Shown here: positions 8,460 to 19,560 of the stretch, piece after piece
How positions within the stretch are numbered: the first letter of the stretch is position 1
Layout of the letters: each line of letters begins with the position of its first letter
The notes under the pieces: model-generated
The model's input: only the letters and a program-made list of their open reading frames with translations
Told to the model about the DNA's origin: nothing
Databases searched by the model: none
Assembly: GCA_023052935.1 (NCBI GenBank)
Contig: CM041294.1
Location: 35,983,236-36,047,235, forward strand
Length of the DNA stretch: 64,000 nt
Source: Piezodorus guildinii
Lineage: Eukaryota > Arthropoda > Insecta > Hemiptera > Pentatomidae
Direction: 5' to 3'
Translations under genes and position numbers: made by a program

Positions 8460-11400
8460 TCTCAGCGACTGAGAAGGCGGACTCCGTCGCTGATATCAAC
8501 CACCGCCGATTATTCGTCGCGGACATAGCAACTGGAGAACGATATTTAGTCGACACTGGAGCGTCAATATCGGTCTTCCCAGCACGGAGACGAGATCGAA
8601 AAACACCCGCCAATTTCACCCTTTTTGCAGCCAACGGTACACCGATAAAGACCTATGGTGAAGTGAAGAAGATACTTAACGTTGGTCTTCGTCGCCCTCT
8701 TCGGTGGTCTTTCATCATCGCCGACGTCAACAACCCGATCATCGGAGCAGACTTCCTCTTCTTTCACCACATCCTGGTCGATCTCAAGGGCCGACAGCTC
8801 GTAGACGCCAAGACAGGTCTCACATCCAAGGGCAGTCTTAAACATAACAACACACCTTCCGTTTATTCTGTACCTAGTGGCGAGTGGTATTATGAGCTTT
8901 TACGCAAATACCCAGCTATAACTCGCCCATCTACGGTACCACAGGAGGCGAAGCATGCAATCAAGCATTTTATTGAAACGAAGGGAGCTCCAGTCACCTC
9001 CAAAGCCAGGCGCCTTCCACCTGAGCGATACAACGCCGCCAGGGAAGAATTCCTGAAGATGGTAGATGAGGGAATCTGCAGGCCTTCAAGTAGCCCCTGG
9101 GCTAGCCCACTCCTCATAGTAACAAAGAAGGAGGGCTCAATGAGATTTTGTGGAGACTACCGCCGTCTCAACGCCCAGACTGTGCCTGATAGATACAGCG
9201 TTCCTAACATCCAATCTCTCCAACACCAACCTCTTTGGAAAGACAATCTTCAGTAAGGTGGATCTCAAACGGGCATACTACCAGATACCTGTTGCTGAAG
9301 AAGACGTTCCGAAGACTGCAGTTATCACTCCTTTCGGCCTCTTCGAATTCAAGGTGATGTGCTTCGGACTCCGCAACGCAGCGCAGACCTTTCAACGCTT
9401 GATGGACAGCATTCTCGCCCTACCGTATGCTTTCGTCTATCTGGATGACATTCTGATAGCTTCATCGTCGGAGGAAGAACATCGCACCCACTTGGAAGAA
9501 GTCTTTAGACGACTGGACCAGCATGGATTGACTATCAACCCGCTCAAGTCGACGTTCTGCAAGGACGAAGTCGAGTTTCTTGGCTTCCTTGTTACCTCGC
9601 AGGGCATCAAACCTCTCCCGAGTAAGGTCGACGAAATCGCCGAATTTCCACGTCCTGCTACCAAGGGCCATCTTCGACGCTTTCTGGGGATGATCAACTT
9701 CTACAGAAGATGCCTCCCCAAGGCAGCAGAAGTTCAGCGCACTCTACATGCTCTGATTGGCAACAGTAAGAAGAATGATAGAACGCCAATCGAATGGACT
9801 CCTGAAGCTGAAGAAGCCTTCGCCAGATGCCAGCAGAACATTCGAGAAGCAGTCACACTCGCGCATCCATCGTCTGATGCTGAAGTCTCTCTCGCTTGTG
9901 ATGCTTCCAACACAGCGATGGGAGCAGTTCTTCAACAACGAGAAGGACAACATTGGAGACCCTTAGGATTCTTCTCAAGAGCTCTTACGGCAGCTCAACA
10001 AGGATACTCCACCTACGACCGCGAACTCACCGCTATCTTTAATGCAGTCAAGCATTTCAGGCCTTGCATCGAAGGAAGGGTTTTCAGTATTCTCACTGAC
10101 CATAAACCTCTGGTTTATGCCTTCTATCAGAAGCCCGGAACAGCAACACCCATGCGGATTCGCTATGTGAACTTCATTAGCCAGTTCACTTGCGATATCC
10201 GACATGTTTCGGGAGAAGAAAACAAAGTGGCCGATACTTTGTCAAGATTAGAGGAAATTCGCAGTCCGGATGACATGGAGAGCATTGTCGAAGCCCAGCA
10301 GGAAGACCCGCTGATTCCCGAGTTACTTCGGAACCCGAACTTGCGTTTGAAACTGGTCGAACTCCCGCACTCGAACAAGCCACTTCTTTGTGACTTCACA
10401 ACTGCGAAAGCTCGACCGTATGTTCCTACTTCTCTGCGTCAGAACATCGTTAAGAAGATTCACGAGCTCAGCCACCCTGGAATCCGAGGGACACGCCGCC
10501 TGGTGTCTCAGAGATTCTTCTGGCCGAATATGAATTCTGACATAACGACTTGGACCCGAAGCTGCATCGCTTGTCAACGCTCGAAAATCCATAGACACAC
10601 AGTTTCACCTCCCGGCATCTTCGCTCCAGCTGGTCGATTTGAGCACATTCATGTCGATATAATCGGACCTTTACCGACATCGGATGGTAAACGTTATTGC
10701 CTTACTATGGCAGATCGGTACACCCGCTGGCCGGAAGCTGAACCGATTGAGGATATCTCCGCTACAGTGGTTGCATCAGCGCTCTACAAATCCTGGATTT
10801 CCAGATTTGGCGTCCCAACACGCATCACAACGGATCAAGGCCGCCAATTCGAGAGCGAACTTTTTTCGAAACTGCTGAACCTCCTAGGAACTCGGCGATG
10901 TCGGACCACTGCGTACCATCCTCAGTGCAACGGCGCTATCGAGAGATGGCATAGAACTTTAAAGGCAGCCCTAACTGCACATCTCATTACCTCAAGATCT
11001 TGGACGGAACTATTGCCCACAGTCCTCCTCGGCTTGAGAGCAGCTATTAGGGATGACAACTGCACAAGCGCCGCAGAAATGACGTATGGTCAACCCCTGC
11101 GACTTCCTGGGGAACTGTTGGAATCGACTTCAAAACCAGAGGAACCTGATGGATTTCTGCGTAGGCTAAGGGAACACTTGAAGCACCTGCAGCCTGCCCC
11201 GCATAGACCTAGTCAAGGGCCAACCTTCACTCCGAAGGACTTAAGGACATGCACACACGTCTTCTTACGAGACGACACGGCCAGGAAACCACTAACTCCT
11301 CCCTACTCTGGACCTCACCTTGTGATCGAGAGAAGGGAGAAGACTTTTGTGATCCTGCTCGCCTCCGGAGAGAAGACCGTAAGCGTGGACCGCCTGAAGC

Positions 11401-11591
11401 CGGCCTACACCTTGGAAGACCCAACCTCTCCAGCCACGTCACCACCGACTACATCGCGACAGCAACCTCCACAAACTGACAACGCCCCGGCCACAGAAGC
11501 TGACCAACCCTCATCGGACAAAACAACTCGAAGAGGACGTCGCATCCGACTCCCTGTTCGCTTCTGTGACGAGGTCATTGGGGGGAAGTGA
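8414..11591 (+). pseudogene. pol: Pol of CsRn1-like Gypsy, one-base frame break in RT
   Basis: The first open frame (about 8414-9256) carries the aspartic protease (LVDTGASISVFP) and the start of RT (YRRLNAQT). The second frame (about 9225-11591) continues with RT (SKVDLKRAYYQIP, active site YLDD at 9438-9449), RNase H (ACDASNTAMG, STYDREL, TDHKPL) and integrase. The integrase has an HHCC zinc finger and all three catalytic acids: HVD, TDQG and, 36 residues on, the Glu in AIERW. The two frames join at about 9215-9230, where the sequence does not keep one frame; this is the only lesion. The stop at 11589-11591 abuts the 3' LTR exactly. The ATG at 8414 is only where a Met occurs; pol is probably made by frameshift from gag. 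As read, RT through integrase would not be made. Confidence 0.9.
11579..11591 (+). promoter_or_regulatory. Polypurine tract of CsRn1-like Gypsy
   Basis: TGGGGGGAAGTGA lies directly before the 3' LTR. It would prime plus-strand DNA synthesis, and it contains the pol stop codon. Confidence 0.75.
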
Positions 11592-11961
11592 TGTAACGGT
11601 TGCACGGTCAATCACAACACGGAGGTTACACGACGGTTTTTCAGGTCCCTCAGTGTTGCCAGGTGGAAAGTAATTTAATTATTAATATTAATTTTTTACC
11701 TGCAACACTGAGGTAACCAACCAATGACCTGCATTGTGTGTATCGTGTGTACCTTGTTGTTTTGTGGTAGGATCTTTAAAAATTTTGTGTGTGTGGATTT
11801 AAAAAACATTTTTTTTTTTAATTTAATTTATTCTAAAGAAGCTTATTTTTTATTTCTCATTTTTCATCATTTTAATTGTGTTTCCTACCGTTTTTTATTT
11901 AATTAAAATAACTTTTTATTTCGAACTTTATTTATTTTATTATTACCCAACATCCATCAAA
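11592..11961 (+). repeat. 3' LTR of CsRn1-like Gypsy
   Basis: A 370-bp direct repeat of 7263-7632, followed by the CTAG duplication at 11962-11965. Confidence 0.92.
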
Positions 11962-11965
11962 CTAG

Positions 11966-12482
11966 TAACCATTTATAACATAACATTATTTGTGTGTGAC
12001 TGAAAATGACTTGAAAACATTAATAACCTAATTTCGTCAATTATGATTAGTCAATCATTGTAGAAGAAGAAAACAGAAATATTATTGTAGTACAAAGATG
12101 CCTAAGAATAACATAAAATGTTTCGTAATATAATATCTACATTTGGCTAAGATACGAAATTAACGAGGAAAAAAGAAAAAAAAGATTTATCATAGATGAA
12201 AAGAAAAAAATGACATTGACAAGAAATAAATTCATTTTGTGACATTATGATTAAATAAAATTTACTGATTTTGATTCAACTAAAAGGGAATAAAGAAAAA
12301 ACTTAATTAATACTTTCTTATAAAAATATTTTAACACCATAAAGTAATTTTTTTAATAAGGAGCAACCTTAATTTTGTCTCGTTTTCCTTCCCCTCACCT
12401 CTAATAAAAGGATATAGCTTTATGTAAATACTTTAGGGACAATATATTTCTACATAAAATTAATTTGTTTAAAAGATTATAA

Positions 12483-12560
<78 letters not shown>

Positions 12561-13117
12561 TATATGTTCGTTCTATAAAAACAAGATAGAGCAGAAACTC
12601 AAACCATTTATATAGTTTTCTATCTTGTAAATATACCGTGTAAAATATTTAAAGGTGATTTAGCATAGAACAAAAATAATTTATGTTTCATAGAGAAACC
12701 TCTGTTCTATAAATATCTTTACAAAAACAGTTTGTGTTATGTTAGATTACATTACATGTTGTAATAGGATAGTAACTACAACACCGAGTTATATAACGTT
12801 GTTAGGGCTCTATTTGAAATAAGTACTAGAAGAGTTTTCCCCTGGGAGAAAATATTTAATTCTGCCTTAGGTTGGTAAGGATAAAGAACCGAGGCTATGT
12901 AAATAAGCTAGTCCCTTAATATTTAAATCCTCAACTCTCCTTTCTTTTATTTATATATATAGTTTAATCATATTATTATGAAAACAACATTTGCGAGGAA
13001 AACTTTTATGGATTTTTTATAACAACTAGTTATTTTAACATTTTGAACTATTTTTAATTTATAACTGCAATATGATCTTAAAACATAAATATGATTGAGA
13101 TATGAATATCGTTATAT
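11966..13117. other. AT-rich, no gene; (TA)n at 12488-12557
   Basis: No reading frame or known family was recognised. A pure TA microsatellite of about 70 bases lies at 12488-12557. Confidence 0.5.
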
Positions 13118-13230
13118 CTACTTAATGCTATTAATTAATTATATACATAGGAACCATACTAAATCACTCTTTATTGTTCTTACAATTATAACAGCTGCTT
13201 TTAACTAAACATCTGTTGTATGTAATATAT
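13118..13230 (+). repeat. Direct repeat, copy 1
   Basis: This ~110-bp segment (GAACCATACTAAATCACTC and ATAACAGCTG blocks) recurs at 13703-13819 with about 85-90% identity by eye. Its nature is unknown. The spacer of about 470 bases has no coding potential. Confidence 0.7.
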
Positions 13231-13702
13231 AACAGTTTTAAAACTATTAAAACTTTCTTTTAATCTTCTACAATTTCGTTAGGTTTTAAGAAATTGTTAA
13301 ATATGTGAGAGAAATTTGAAAATGTCGCTATTTCGTCATAAAAACTTTCGAATTTCAAGGCACTTGATTTGACTGGTGCATTCGAATTTAAAGTTGCTGT
13401 TTTGCAAGCTGAATTTTCAATATTTCATTTATTAAAAAAAAAATTCAAAAATATTTTGTATACACATCTTTAAAATTAATCCTGTAGTCTAAAAGTTCAG
13501 AAAGATTTTTTTCATTTTCTCGAGCTTCTAATGCAGCTTGAATCTCCTGAAATTTGTCATTTATTTTTCTTAATCTATCATAATACTAAATTATTTTCTC
13601 CATTGATAAGGATGATTCTTTTAATTAAATTCTGCACTCGTTTAAGCTAACATTTACAAATTGCACTTTTTGGTTTAAATTTCTCCATCGTCACCTATAT
13701 TA

Positions 13703-13819
13703 TATCTGTTTAATGCTATTAAATAATTATACACTTAGAAACCATACTAAATCACTCTTTATTATTCTCACAATTATAACAGCTGTTTTTATTTAAACAT
13801 CTGTTGTATTTAATATATA
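13703..13819 (+). repeat. Direct repeat, copy 2, interrupted by the errantivirus-like element
   Basis: It matches 13118-13230. Its right end is cut at 13819, where the minus-strand Gypsy was inserted. The 13231-13702 spacer is A/T-rich without genes. Confidence 0.7.
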
Positions 13820-14109
13820 ATTTTGGTGTTCGTGCTCGTTATTGAAAAAAAAAATATTTTATTTATTCAAAAGTTACAAAATATCGATAATAACACTTTA
13901 AAAGACAATAATGACAATCTTGATAATAACAATATGGCTATACTAGATCTGACATAGATTACGTACCGTAATTACTGCGAGGACTTGAAGAGAGTGAGTG
14001 TTCCCTGGGAGAAGGGACAGGGTATATATAGGTTAATAGGACTGCTGAATAAGATTCAAGGAATATGGTGTGATCTGCAGGTGCACTATGGCCTCATGGT
14101 GGCGTGACT
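13820..14109 (-). repeat. 3' LTR of errantivirus-like element
   Basis: A 290-bp copy of 21017-21305, longer by one A. TTTATT on the plus strand near 13860 gives AATAAA poly-A signals in the sense direction. A TATA-like tract is shared with the 5' copy. Confidence 0.9.
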
Positions 14110-14120
14110 CCTCCGTCCTT
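14110..14120 (-). promoter_or_regulatory. Polypurine tract of errantivirus-like element
   Basis: On the minus strand AAGGACGGAGG directly precedes the LTR start AGTCACG. It is the expected plus-strand primer site, though interrupted by one C. Confidence 0.55.
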
Positions 14121-14149
14121 ATGAGAGTGAAGCCCACTGAACTCTAAAT

Positions 14150-15787
14150 TTAAGGATTTGGGACGGTTTGTCTATTCTGTAAATATTGAAACCAAGCTCT
14201 GGCTCTGCCATCAAAACATTCAGGTGGTTGAGGATGGGTACTTGGATTATCATTTGAAGGATTAGAACACAGTAATTCCAGTTTACAATACTGACGATAA
14301 AGATTATAGCATAAAAGATATAAACATATTACATAAAATATATAAGAAATAAATTGGGATACAGTTATATCATAAGGTTCTAATTCTTCTATTTCTATAT
14401 TACTTAAGTCTATTTGTTGTAATTCCTCAAAAGTAAAATTTGTTGATACAATAGTTTTATTATTAACAGAATGATAGGAAATAAAAGGAATATTTACATT
14501 GTCAACATAAGAAAGTGGTACATTTATATTTACAAATTTCTCTTTTTCATTAAGATTAAGGAGGCTAGTAGATGGTAGATGATACATTTGTGTGTTTGTT
14601 ACACTAGTTGTTACATTGCTAATATTAAAGGTTAAATATTGGTGTAATGTGGGTATAAGTTTGATTATAGGGTTTGTTCTTATTTCTACAGCTTTACAAT
14701 CATTTAATTCTATATTCTTACATAATTCTAAAATACATTTGTCCTTAATCTCTATCATGTCTTTACAGTAATGATGATTATTGAATTTAATACAATTTCC
14801 ATTGTAAAACGAATTTTTAAATCTAATGATTAGTTGTTCTTTAATCTTTAGAGTAATGACTTTATTATTCCTTGTAACTGGATATGACATAGCATAATAA
14901 GTTGTTTTTGGCAATGATTTCAAAGGGATTTTAATAAAATAATAAATTAATCCTGTATCTGATAGGGAACAAAATGTGGAGCTAAGTAACCAGTTTAATT
15001 CTACATTTTCTGTGATTGGTTCTCCGAACGGTATGTTTAATTGTTCTAGTTCTCTAGTCGTTAATATGCTTGGATGGGTAATTCCTAATTTACATTGTTC
15101 TAAGGAAAATTCTATATCATTTAATTGATTTTCTACTAAATCTAATACGGCTAATAAATCATGATACATTAACTTAGTAAGAGCTAAATCTGTAAAATTA
15201 TTTATTTTTTCTATACTATCCTTATATTTATTTAAAACAATTATTTCTTTATTAAGTTTAGATGTTAATTCTTTATTTAATCCTAATCTAACATTTTCAT
15301 TATGCTCTATGTGATACATATTTCTCTCGATTTTATTTAAAATATTATCATACTTTTCTTTGTCATCGGCGTCCATATTGCCGGTGAGCCAACTAATAGC
15401 ATTGCCTAGTCCGTTAATTAAACCTCTTTTTGATCGGTTATTCCGATTTATATTTACAATATGATTAATTTTTTCTAATATCTTGTTATATTTTTGTTCA
15501 ATAATATTATGCAAAGTTTTATATTCATTACTAATTGTTAATACGTCAATGCTAATCTTAAGGGTTTGAATTTCTCTTGTTAAATTTGTAAGATTCTTAT
15601 AATGTAAAAATGTGTACCAATCTTCAATTATAAAAGATGGATTAATTTGTACGATGGATGCTCCTGGTCCGTCAGATAAATCTTGTATTAGCAGGGTCTG
15701 TATCTGAACCGTAAGCGCTGCGATCAGAAGATACTTGAAACAATTCGTCGTCGAACTCAAAGTCATCTTGGCTGACTCCTGTAACAT
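14150..15787 (-). CDS. env: Envelope fusion protein of errantivirus-like element
   Basis: A 545-residue uninterrupted frame. A hydrophobic N-terminal segment at about residues 17-36 looks like a signal peptide. A furin-type site RSKR (118-121) is followed at once by a Gly-rich hydrophobic stretch (GLINGLGNAISWLTG), the fusion-peptide layout of insect errantivirus envelopes and baculovirus F proteins. A long helical/coiled region follows, then a Cys-containing ectodomain with several N-x-S/T sites. One membrane span lies at about 477-495, with a ~50-residue cytoplasmic tail. The protein would sit in the membrane and mediate fusion. Its start overlaps the end of pol by ~116 bases in another frame, so it would be made from a spliced RNA. 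The role comes from family architecture; expression is unknown. Confidence 0.88.
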   Translation of the reverse strand: MLQESAKMTLSSTTNCFKYLLIAALTVQIQTLLIQDLSDGPGASIVQINPSFIIEDWYTFLHYKNLTNLTREIQTLKISIDVLTISNEYKTLHNIIEQKYNKILEKINHIVNINRNNRSKRGLINGLGNAISWLTGNMDADDKEKYDNILNKIERNMYHIEHNENVRLGLNKELTSKLNKEIIVLNKYKDSIEKINNFTDLALTKLMYHDLLAVLDLVENQLNDIEFSLEQCKLGITHPSILTTRELEQLNIPFGEPITENVELNWLLSSTFCSLSDTGLIYYFIKIPLKSLPKTTYYAMSYPVTRNNKVITLKIKEQLIIRFKNSFYNGNCIKFNNHHYCKDMIEIKDKCILELCKNIELNDCKAVEIRTNPIIKLIPTLHQYLTFNISNVTTSVTNTQMYHLPSTSLLNLNEKEKFVNINVPLSYVDNVNIPFISYHSVNNKTIVSTNFTFEELQQIDLSNIEIEELEPYDITVSQFISYIFYVICLYLLCYNLYRQYCKLELLCSNPSNDNPSTHPQPPECFDGRARAWFQYLQNRQTVPNP

Positions 15788-16991
15788 TAGACGTTTCTAT
15801 TTCTTTTATGACATTCTCAATATCTTCATCAGTTATTTCTGGGTTTTTTTGACTTGTACTAGGTTTATTATTATTATTATTTGATTTCTTTTTCTTAGTG
15901 ACCTTTTTCGGTCGTTTGACTTGATCAGGGTGGAGTTTTTTCTTTCTACCTTTATTTCTATTTTGAAATCTTTTATCAACATACTTTCCTTTTTCGTATT
16001 TAGGATCTATTTTCTTTTTCTGTTGTCTCTTTATATACACATCTTCCGGGATTTCTATGTCTTCTCTATTTTCATTTAACTTGCCTATTTTTCTCTCTTT
16101 ATTTTGTTCTATACCTTTCTTAGTTATTTCGAAAAGCTGCTTCATTTTCCGATGGTACTCATGAACAAGATATTCTTTTATTTCCGGGGATTCATTATAA
16201 GTTTCATTAGTGATACCGAAAGTTATTTCGTTAGGGGTCATTTTAAGATCTTGATTAAGGGAATTATTATATGCTGTCGTTGCTTGCTCTAACTTATCTT
16301 CCTCTTTATCATCTTTGTTTTCTATGTTTATAAGTCTTAAAATTTCTAATAACGAAGAGCTTGCTCGATTAAGCAATCCAAGAGAGTTAGGGTGATTGGG
16401 GGTAGTATAATGTAATTCAATATTTAAGTAGTTTAGAAAATCTTTAAACAAGTTATTGTCGAATTCTCTTCCGTTGTCACATGATATTTTTTGGGGTTTT
16501 GGAAAATATGCTAAATATTTTTTCAATACTTTCATGCTTTCTATGGCATTATAACTCGTTGCGTAATAAGAAAATATTCTTTTGGAAAAAGTATCTACTA
16601 TTAAATAAATGTAATAATTACTCATGTGTAAGGTATCAATCATTAAATCTGTAAAGGGTTTCTCAGGTGTGGGAGTAATTTTAAATTTTTGTTTTATAGG
16701 TCTTCTATCGTATTTGCCTTTTCCACATGTGTCACATTTGTTTATAATTTCTGTGATATGATCTTTCATATTGGGCCAATAAAATTTGGTTTTCAAAACT
16801 AAATATGTTTCATTTATACCTCTGTGGCATGTCTTGGCGATATGATAATCAATGATAAGTAATTTCTGGTCTTCCGTGTTCTTTACATCTGGCAATAGTT
16901 TATAATATCTTTTAATTCTATTTGTGGGAAATTTTTTCTCTAATGAGTGATGCAACTTTATTAAATAATGCATTATACCAATTATTTTCAC
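15672..16991 (-). pseudogene. pol: Pol, integrase portion, catalytic Glu replaced by Asn
   Basis: A 439-residue frame continues pol after a break at the A6 tract (T6 on the plus strand, 16932-16937). The Met at 16991 is not a true start. Integrase begins with the HHCC zinc finger (H50, H56, C86, C89, in this frame's numbering). Catalytic positions are D119 (MIDTLHM) and D172 (SCDNGREF). The third position, 36 residues later (residue 208, codon at 16368-16370), is Asn in GLLNRAS, where the family has Glu. The rest of the core is intact and the Leu-Leu-Glu helix after it is conserved. The C-terminal ~100 residues are Lys-rich (KRPKKVTKKKK), then acidic. The mutation should abolish strand transfer if the copy is otherwise expressed. 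Confidence 0.85.
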
Positions 16992-19560
16992 TTTCTATAG
17001 AATCTGATATGGGTGAGCAGTATATGCCGTAAGTTATATTTGGTCTTAAGATTTCTAAAAGTTTTTCTTCTATTTCAAAATCTTTTTCATGATAAGGCCA
17101 AGTAAATTCAATTGTTGTTCTTTGCTTATTATTGAATATTGTTTCGCGTTGAATTTTCGCGTGTCCCTTTTTTATTATTATTTGATTTTTCTCAACATTT
17201 ACTGGTCTAGATTTATCATCAACTATTAAGATTCTGTTATCGGAGGATTCTGTGGAGTGCTGCGTTGCTAAAGAAGATATATCATCTTGAATTATTTCTT
17301 GGTGTTCACCATTATTATTTTCTTCTATGTTTTCATCATTATTAATTCCTTCTAAGTTTTCATTGTTAGCTTCTTCTTGGGTTTCTTCTATTCCCATTTC
17401 TTGTAATAAATCTACGATTTCTTGTGAATAGTTATTAGGAGAATTTTCTGTATGAAAAATATCAAATTCTGGTTCTTTTAATTTCCTTTCTTCAATAGGG
17501 TAACGGGATAAATGATCGGCGACTTTATTAGCCTTTCCTTCAATGTATTTTATGTCATATTCGAAATCTTCTAACAATAATTTCCATCTAATTAATCTGG
17601 CGTTCTGTGTTTTACACGTTCTTAAATATTCTAAAGGTTTGTGATCTGAATATATGAAAAATTTTCTACCGTATAAGTAGGGTCGAAAATGATTGCAAGC
17701 CCAAATAATGGCTAAACATTCCTTTTCCGTTGTTGAGTAATTTTGTTCTGCTTTATTAAGTGTTCTGGATGCAAAACATACAGGGAGTTCTTTTCCATCT
17801 TTCTTCTGTGCTAATACTGCACCAATGGCGAAATTACTTGCGTCAGTTGTTAAGAAAAAGTCCTGATTGAAATCTGGAATTTGCAAAATGGGGCTACTAC
17901 ATACAAGTTGTTTCAATTTCTCAAAAGCGTTTTCATATAACTCTGGTTTGATTTCTTTTTGATCTTTTCGAAGACATCTCGTTAATGGGGAAGCTATCTT
18001 TGCGTAATTTGGTATCATTTTCCTATAGAAACCAGTTAATCCTAAAAAGCTTTTAATTTCTTTTTCATTTTTAGGGAGTTTAAAATCTTTTACTGCTTTT
18101 ATCTTTTCTGGATTAGGTTCTATGCCGCGTTCGCTGATAATATGTCCGAGGAATAACAATTCTTTCTTGCAAAATTCTGTCTTATCGAGCTGAATCTTTA
18201 AGTTATGTTTTTCTAACTTTTTAAGAGTTTCTTCTAAATGTTTCCAATGATCTTTGTAATTTTCAGAAAAAATTATAATATCGTCCATATAGACTAAAAC
18301 GTTAATAGAATCTGAAAAAATGATATTCATGGCTCTTTGAAACGTTGCTGGGGCATTACTGAGTCCAAATGGCATGCGAAGGAATTCAAAGTGGCCTTGA
18401 TCTGTAGAAAATGCTGTTTTTGGGATAGAACTTTCTTCGACTTTTATTTGATGGAAGCCTGAGCAAAGGTCCATTGCTGTAAATATCGTCGCTTTTCCTA
18501 ATTTGCCTAAAAGGTCTTCAATATTAGGAATGGGGAATTTATCCGGGGTTGTTTCTCGATTTAATTTCCTGTAATCAATCACCATTCGTATTTTTCTTTT
18601 TCCTGATGCGTCTGGCTTTTTCGGGACAATCCAAACGGGAGAATTGTAAGGGGAATTGCTGGGTCTTATTATTTTGGATTCTAACATCTTTTTAATTTCT
18701 TCCTTAATATTTTCTTTGAATTGGTGGGGATATCTGTAATTTTTCGAATATATCGGGTCTTCGGTTTTTGTTTTAATCTTATGCTCCAATAAATCAGTGG
18801 CTGAAAGGGGATCATTTTCAGTCTTAAATACTGATGGATATTTCGATAATAATTTAATTAAATTTGATTTTTCTTGAGGAGGTATATGGTCGGTTCTGAT
18901 TAGTTGGGGGATTTGTTTTATTATTTCATGGTTTCCTTTTTTATTAGAATCTGTTAATTCTACTTCTTCTTTTTGCAAATAGTATAAAGGTAAATATATG
19001 GTTTCGTTAACTTTACTGTCGATTATTATATTTTGATCATAGATGCCAGGTTTAATTTTAATCTTATCATCTTCATAGTCAATAAAATATAGATTTTTAT
19101 TTTGTTCTACTTTTATCTGATTTTCGCCTTCTTTCAAAACTAATTTTAAAACTTCGTCTTCCATAATAAAATCAAACTCTGTATAGCGAGTTTTTATTTT
19201 GTTGGTTTCGAAATCGATATTAAATTTCATTTCCCTCATTGTCTCATTTCCTAGTAGTATTTCGTAATTGGGACTGAAATTAAATAGATAAAATTTTATT
19301 TTTTCGGGGTTTTTAAGAAAATTATTTCTGCAATAAACTGAAATAGATTCCGTGCCAAGTTCTTCTCCGGTTGCTGTTTTTATTGTAAAATTTTCTTTTT
19401 CTCTTTCAACATCTGGTGGTACAATGTCTGGTCTTATATAATTCTTCCAAGATCCGGTATCAATAAGCCATTTACGATTCGCGTGGTCTTTAACATAAGG
19501 CAGTTGGCTTTTATTCTCTTCTTTTATGTGTTTTGATTGTCTGGCGGGCCTTTCTCTAAA
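16918..19560 (-). pseudogene. pol: Pol, protease-RT-RNase H portion
   Basis: Pol opens one frame back from gag, near 19560, so a -1 ribosomal frameshift is likely. The Met at 19239 is internal. Protease lies at about 19509-19240 (WLIDTGSWKNYI, then EILLGNETM). From that Met, RT has AMDLCSGFHQIKV (Asp 257) and the active site YMDD (317-320). RNase H has TTDASNFAIG (Asp 466), STTEKE and SDHKPLEYL (Asp 532). A long acidic, Asn-rich spacer (about 610-670) precedes integrase. The frame stops at 16918, just after the A6 tract where integrase takes over in the other frame. All catalytic residues of protease, RT and RNase H are present. Confidence 0.9.

Larger units (their letters stand above)
7263..11961 (+). 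mobile_element. Gypsy LTR retrotransposon, CsRn1-like clade
   Basis: A 4.7-kb element is bounded by two 370-bp LTRs in direct orientation and a CTAG duplication. Its order is LTR, tRNA-Trp-type primer site, gag, then protease-RT-RNase H-integrase, a purine tract and the LTR. The Gag Cys/His motif (C-x2-H-x9-C-x3-C) together with a tRNA-Trp primer site points to the CsRn1 clade of Metaviridae/Gypsy elements rather than mdg1 or mag types. The LTRs look identical over their length, so insertion is recent. Pol carries a single frame change. There is no env. Confidence 0.93.

Noticed and set aside
8564..11611. Many minus-strand frames across the CsRn1-like pol
   Set aside because: Shadows of the GC-richer coding strand; none has a family motif.
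16918..16991. Programmed ribosomal frameshift between RT and integrase
   Set aside because: No such shift is known in this family, and an A-run indel explains it more simply; kept as a break to check.
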